Below are positions 63,086 through 64,000 of a DNA stretch of 64,000 nt, piece after piece. Origin of the DNA: Bacillota bacterium (GTDB taxonomy: Bacteria > Bacillota > Clostridia > Lachnospirales > Lachnospiraceae). How positions within the stretch are numbered: the first letter of the stretch is position 1; each line of letters begins with the position of its first letter. The notes under the pieces are model-generated. The model was not told the origin of the DNA, searched no databases, and saw only the letters and a program-made list of their open reading frames with translations. The translations under genes were made by a program, and so were the position numbers. The stretch is taken from positions 1 to 64,000 of the forward strand of contig JAEWMB010000045.1 in NCBI GenBank assembly GCA_023457255.1, read 5' to 3'.

Positions 63086-63233
63086 GCAAGAGCTGAGATA
63101 CCAACCATACCCTTAGTAAAATATATCTCTTGGAAATTTTATAAAACAATACATCACTCATAGCAAAAGGCGCCCGATGAAACTATCTCACCTGGCACCT
63201 GTAAATGCTGCTTACAATTTTTATGTTCAAGCC

Positions 63234-64000
63234 TTAAATCTTAAATCGTTCCACTATCTTTTGCAGGTCCTTTGCATGCTGCATCGATTCAGATACTTTC
63301 TCTGATGTTTTTCCGGTAAGCTCAACTGTATTCGAAGTCTTTTGAGCAATGTCTGTTACTCCGCTTGCTGCCTCCGATATTGTATCATTAATTCCCTTGA
63401 TTGCTTCCGCTATGTCTTTAATTGTTGCCTGCAGTCCGCCTATGGAATTATTGATTATTGACATACTATCATTAAATTTAAGCGCATCATCGGAATACTG
63501 TGTGCTTACATTGCGAAATCCAGTATAATCATTCAATACTGTAGTTTCTAAGAAATACAATGTCTTAGATAAACAATCTGCCATATTGTTGACCGAATCT
63601 TGTACTTCTTCTACTATATCTGTAATATCTTTCACTGTTTTTGCAGACTGATTTGCCAAGTTGCCAATCTCAGTTGCTACAACCGCGAATCCCCTTCCTG
63701 ACTCGCCGGCCCTTGCCGCCTCAATCGATGCATTCAAGGACAGTAAACTTGTCTGGGAGGCAATATCCATAATTGCCTTTGAGAGGGTTTGAATTCTTTC
63801 CACTGATTTTGATTTTTCAATTGCAGTTGTTGTCCTCTCCTTCACATCTTCATACATTTGTTTTGTAAGCTCACTGGCATGTTCTGTACTAATATGAAGT
63901 TCTTTGGCTCTTTGCATAATTTCCTGAGCCATTGACCTTCCTTCTTGTGTAAGCTGATTAATTTCTTTTGTATTGTCTTCAATATGAACAATATTTGCAT
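63234..64000 (-). CDS. Methyl-accepting chemotaxis protein, C-terminal part (cut by the window edge)
   Basis: The reading frame is open to the right edge, so the N-terminal part lies beyond it. At least 255 residues are visible. The signalling tip is present: SLLSLNASIEAARAGESGRG followed by FAVVATEIGNLANQSAKTVKDI, the most conserved MCP region, flanked by coiled coils with typical heptads. An apparent ATG at 63932 is internal. The sensor domain and any membrane helices cannot be seen, so the ligand is unknown. Confidence 0.9.
   Translation of the reverse strand, partial: ANIVHIEDNTKEINQLTQEGRSMAQEIMQRAKELHISTEHASELTKQMYEDVKERTTTAIEKSKSVERIQTLSKAIMDIASQTSLLSLNASIEAARAGESGRGFAVVATEIGNLANQSAKTVKDITDIVEEVQDSVNNMADCLSKTLYFLETTVLNDYTGFRNVSTQYSDDALKFNDSMSIINNSIGGLQATIKDIAEAIKGINDTISEAASGVTDIAQKTSNTVELTGKTSEKVSESMQHAKDLQKIVERFKI

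Overview
The window looks like a chromosomal segment of an anaerobic, spore-forming, low-GC Firmicute, most like a Lachnospiraceae/Clostridium cluster XIVa genome such as Lachnoclostridium. This rests on the AT-rich DNA, strong AGGAGG-type ribosome binding sites, an alpha/beta-type spore DNA-binding protein, a spore-coat-like ferritin-fold protein, a V/A-type ATPase operon, a membrane pyrophosphatase, AddAB, and the gene content around tgt-yajC. The species call is inference from gene content. No phage, CRISPR array or complete insertion sequence is present.

Layout. 0.3-4 kb: a minus-strand pair (ThyX-like protein and a GltD-like flavoprotein) and a CapA-like lipoprotein. 4.2-7.6 kb: L-asparaginase, then glmS behind a glmS ribozyme. 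7.5-12.3 kb: a FlxA-like coiled-coil protein, a phospholipase D family protein, Hsp33 and a methyltransferase. 12.6-15.6 kb: xylulokinase divergent from a ROK regulator, with two clear inverted repeats between them. 15.7-25.1 kb: lipid kinase, spore protein, addB-addA and a small membrane protein. 25.2-28.8 kb: NAD synthetase, a radical SAM protein and a probable 6S RNA. 28.8-39.6 kb: a cell-surface block with a two-component system, a secreted Ig-like protein, an O-acetyltransferase pair (MBOAT plus AlgJ/AlgX-like) and a large secreted 5'-nucleotidase. 39.7-42.7 kb: TIGR04086 protein, PHP phosphatase, yajC and tgt. 43.2-47.5 kb: H+-pyrophosphatase and a methionine aminopeptidase whose 3' end is duplicated around an unknown gene. 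47.8-57.4 kb: a TVP38 protein and the nine-gene V/A-type ATPase operon. 57.4-64 kb: asnA, a relic of a sensor gene, a CotF-like protein, tRNA-Trp, a COG2509 flavoprotein and a chemotaxis receptor cut by the right edge.

How it fits together. The pyrophosphatase and the V/A-type ATPase are two ion pumps. The pyrophosphatase carries the K+-independent H+ signature, and the c-subunit appears to lack the usual Na+ ligands, so both are predicted to work on protons. The O-acetyltransferase pair, the CapA-like protein, the Ig-like protein and the nucleotidase point to envelope or exopolysaccharide modification and nutrient scavenging outside the cell.

The most unusual signals lie between genes. (i) A short palindromic repeat occurs as two tandem pairs, each inside an operon, and the last unit of each pair carries the ribosome binding site of the next gene. 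(ii) Three copies of a hairpin element of about 95 bp, resembling a MITE, lie just downstream of genes. (iii) A perfect 82-bp copy of the 3' end of map flanks a gene of unknown function, as if about 1.1 kb had been inserted while restoring map.
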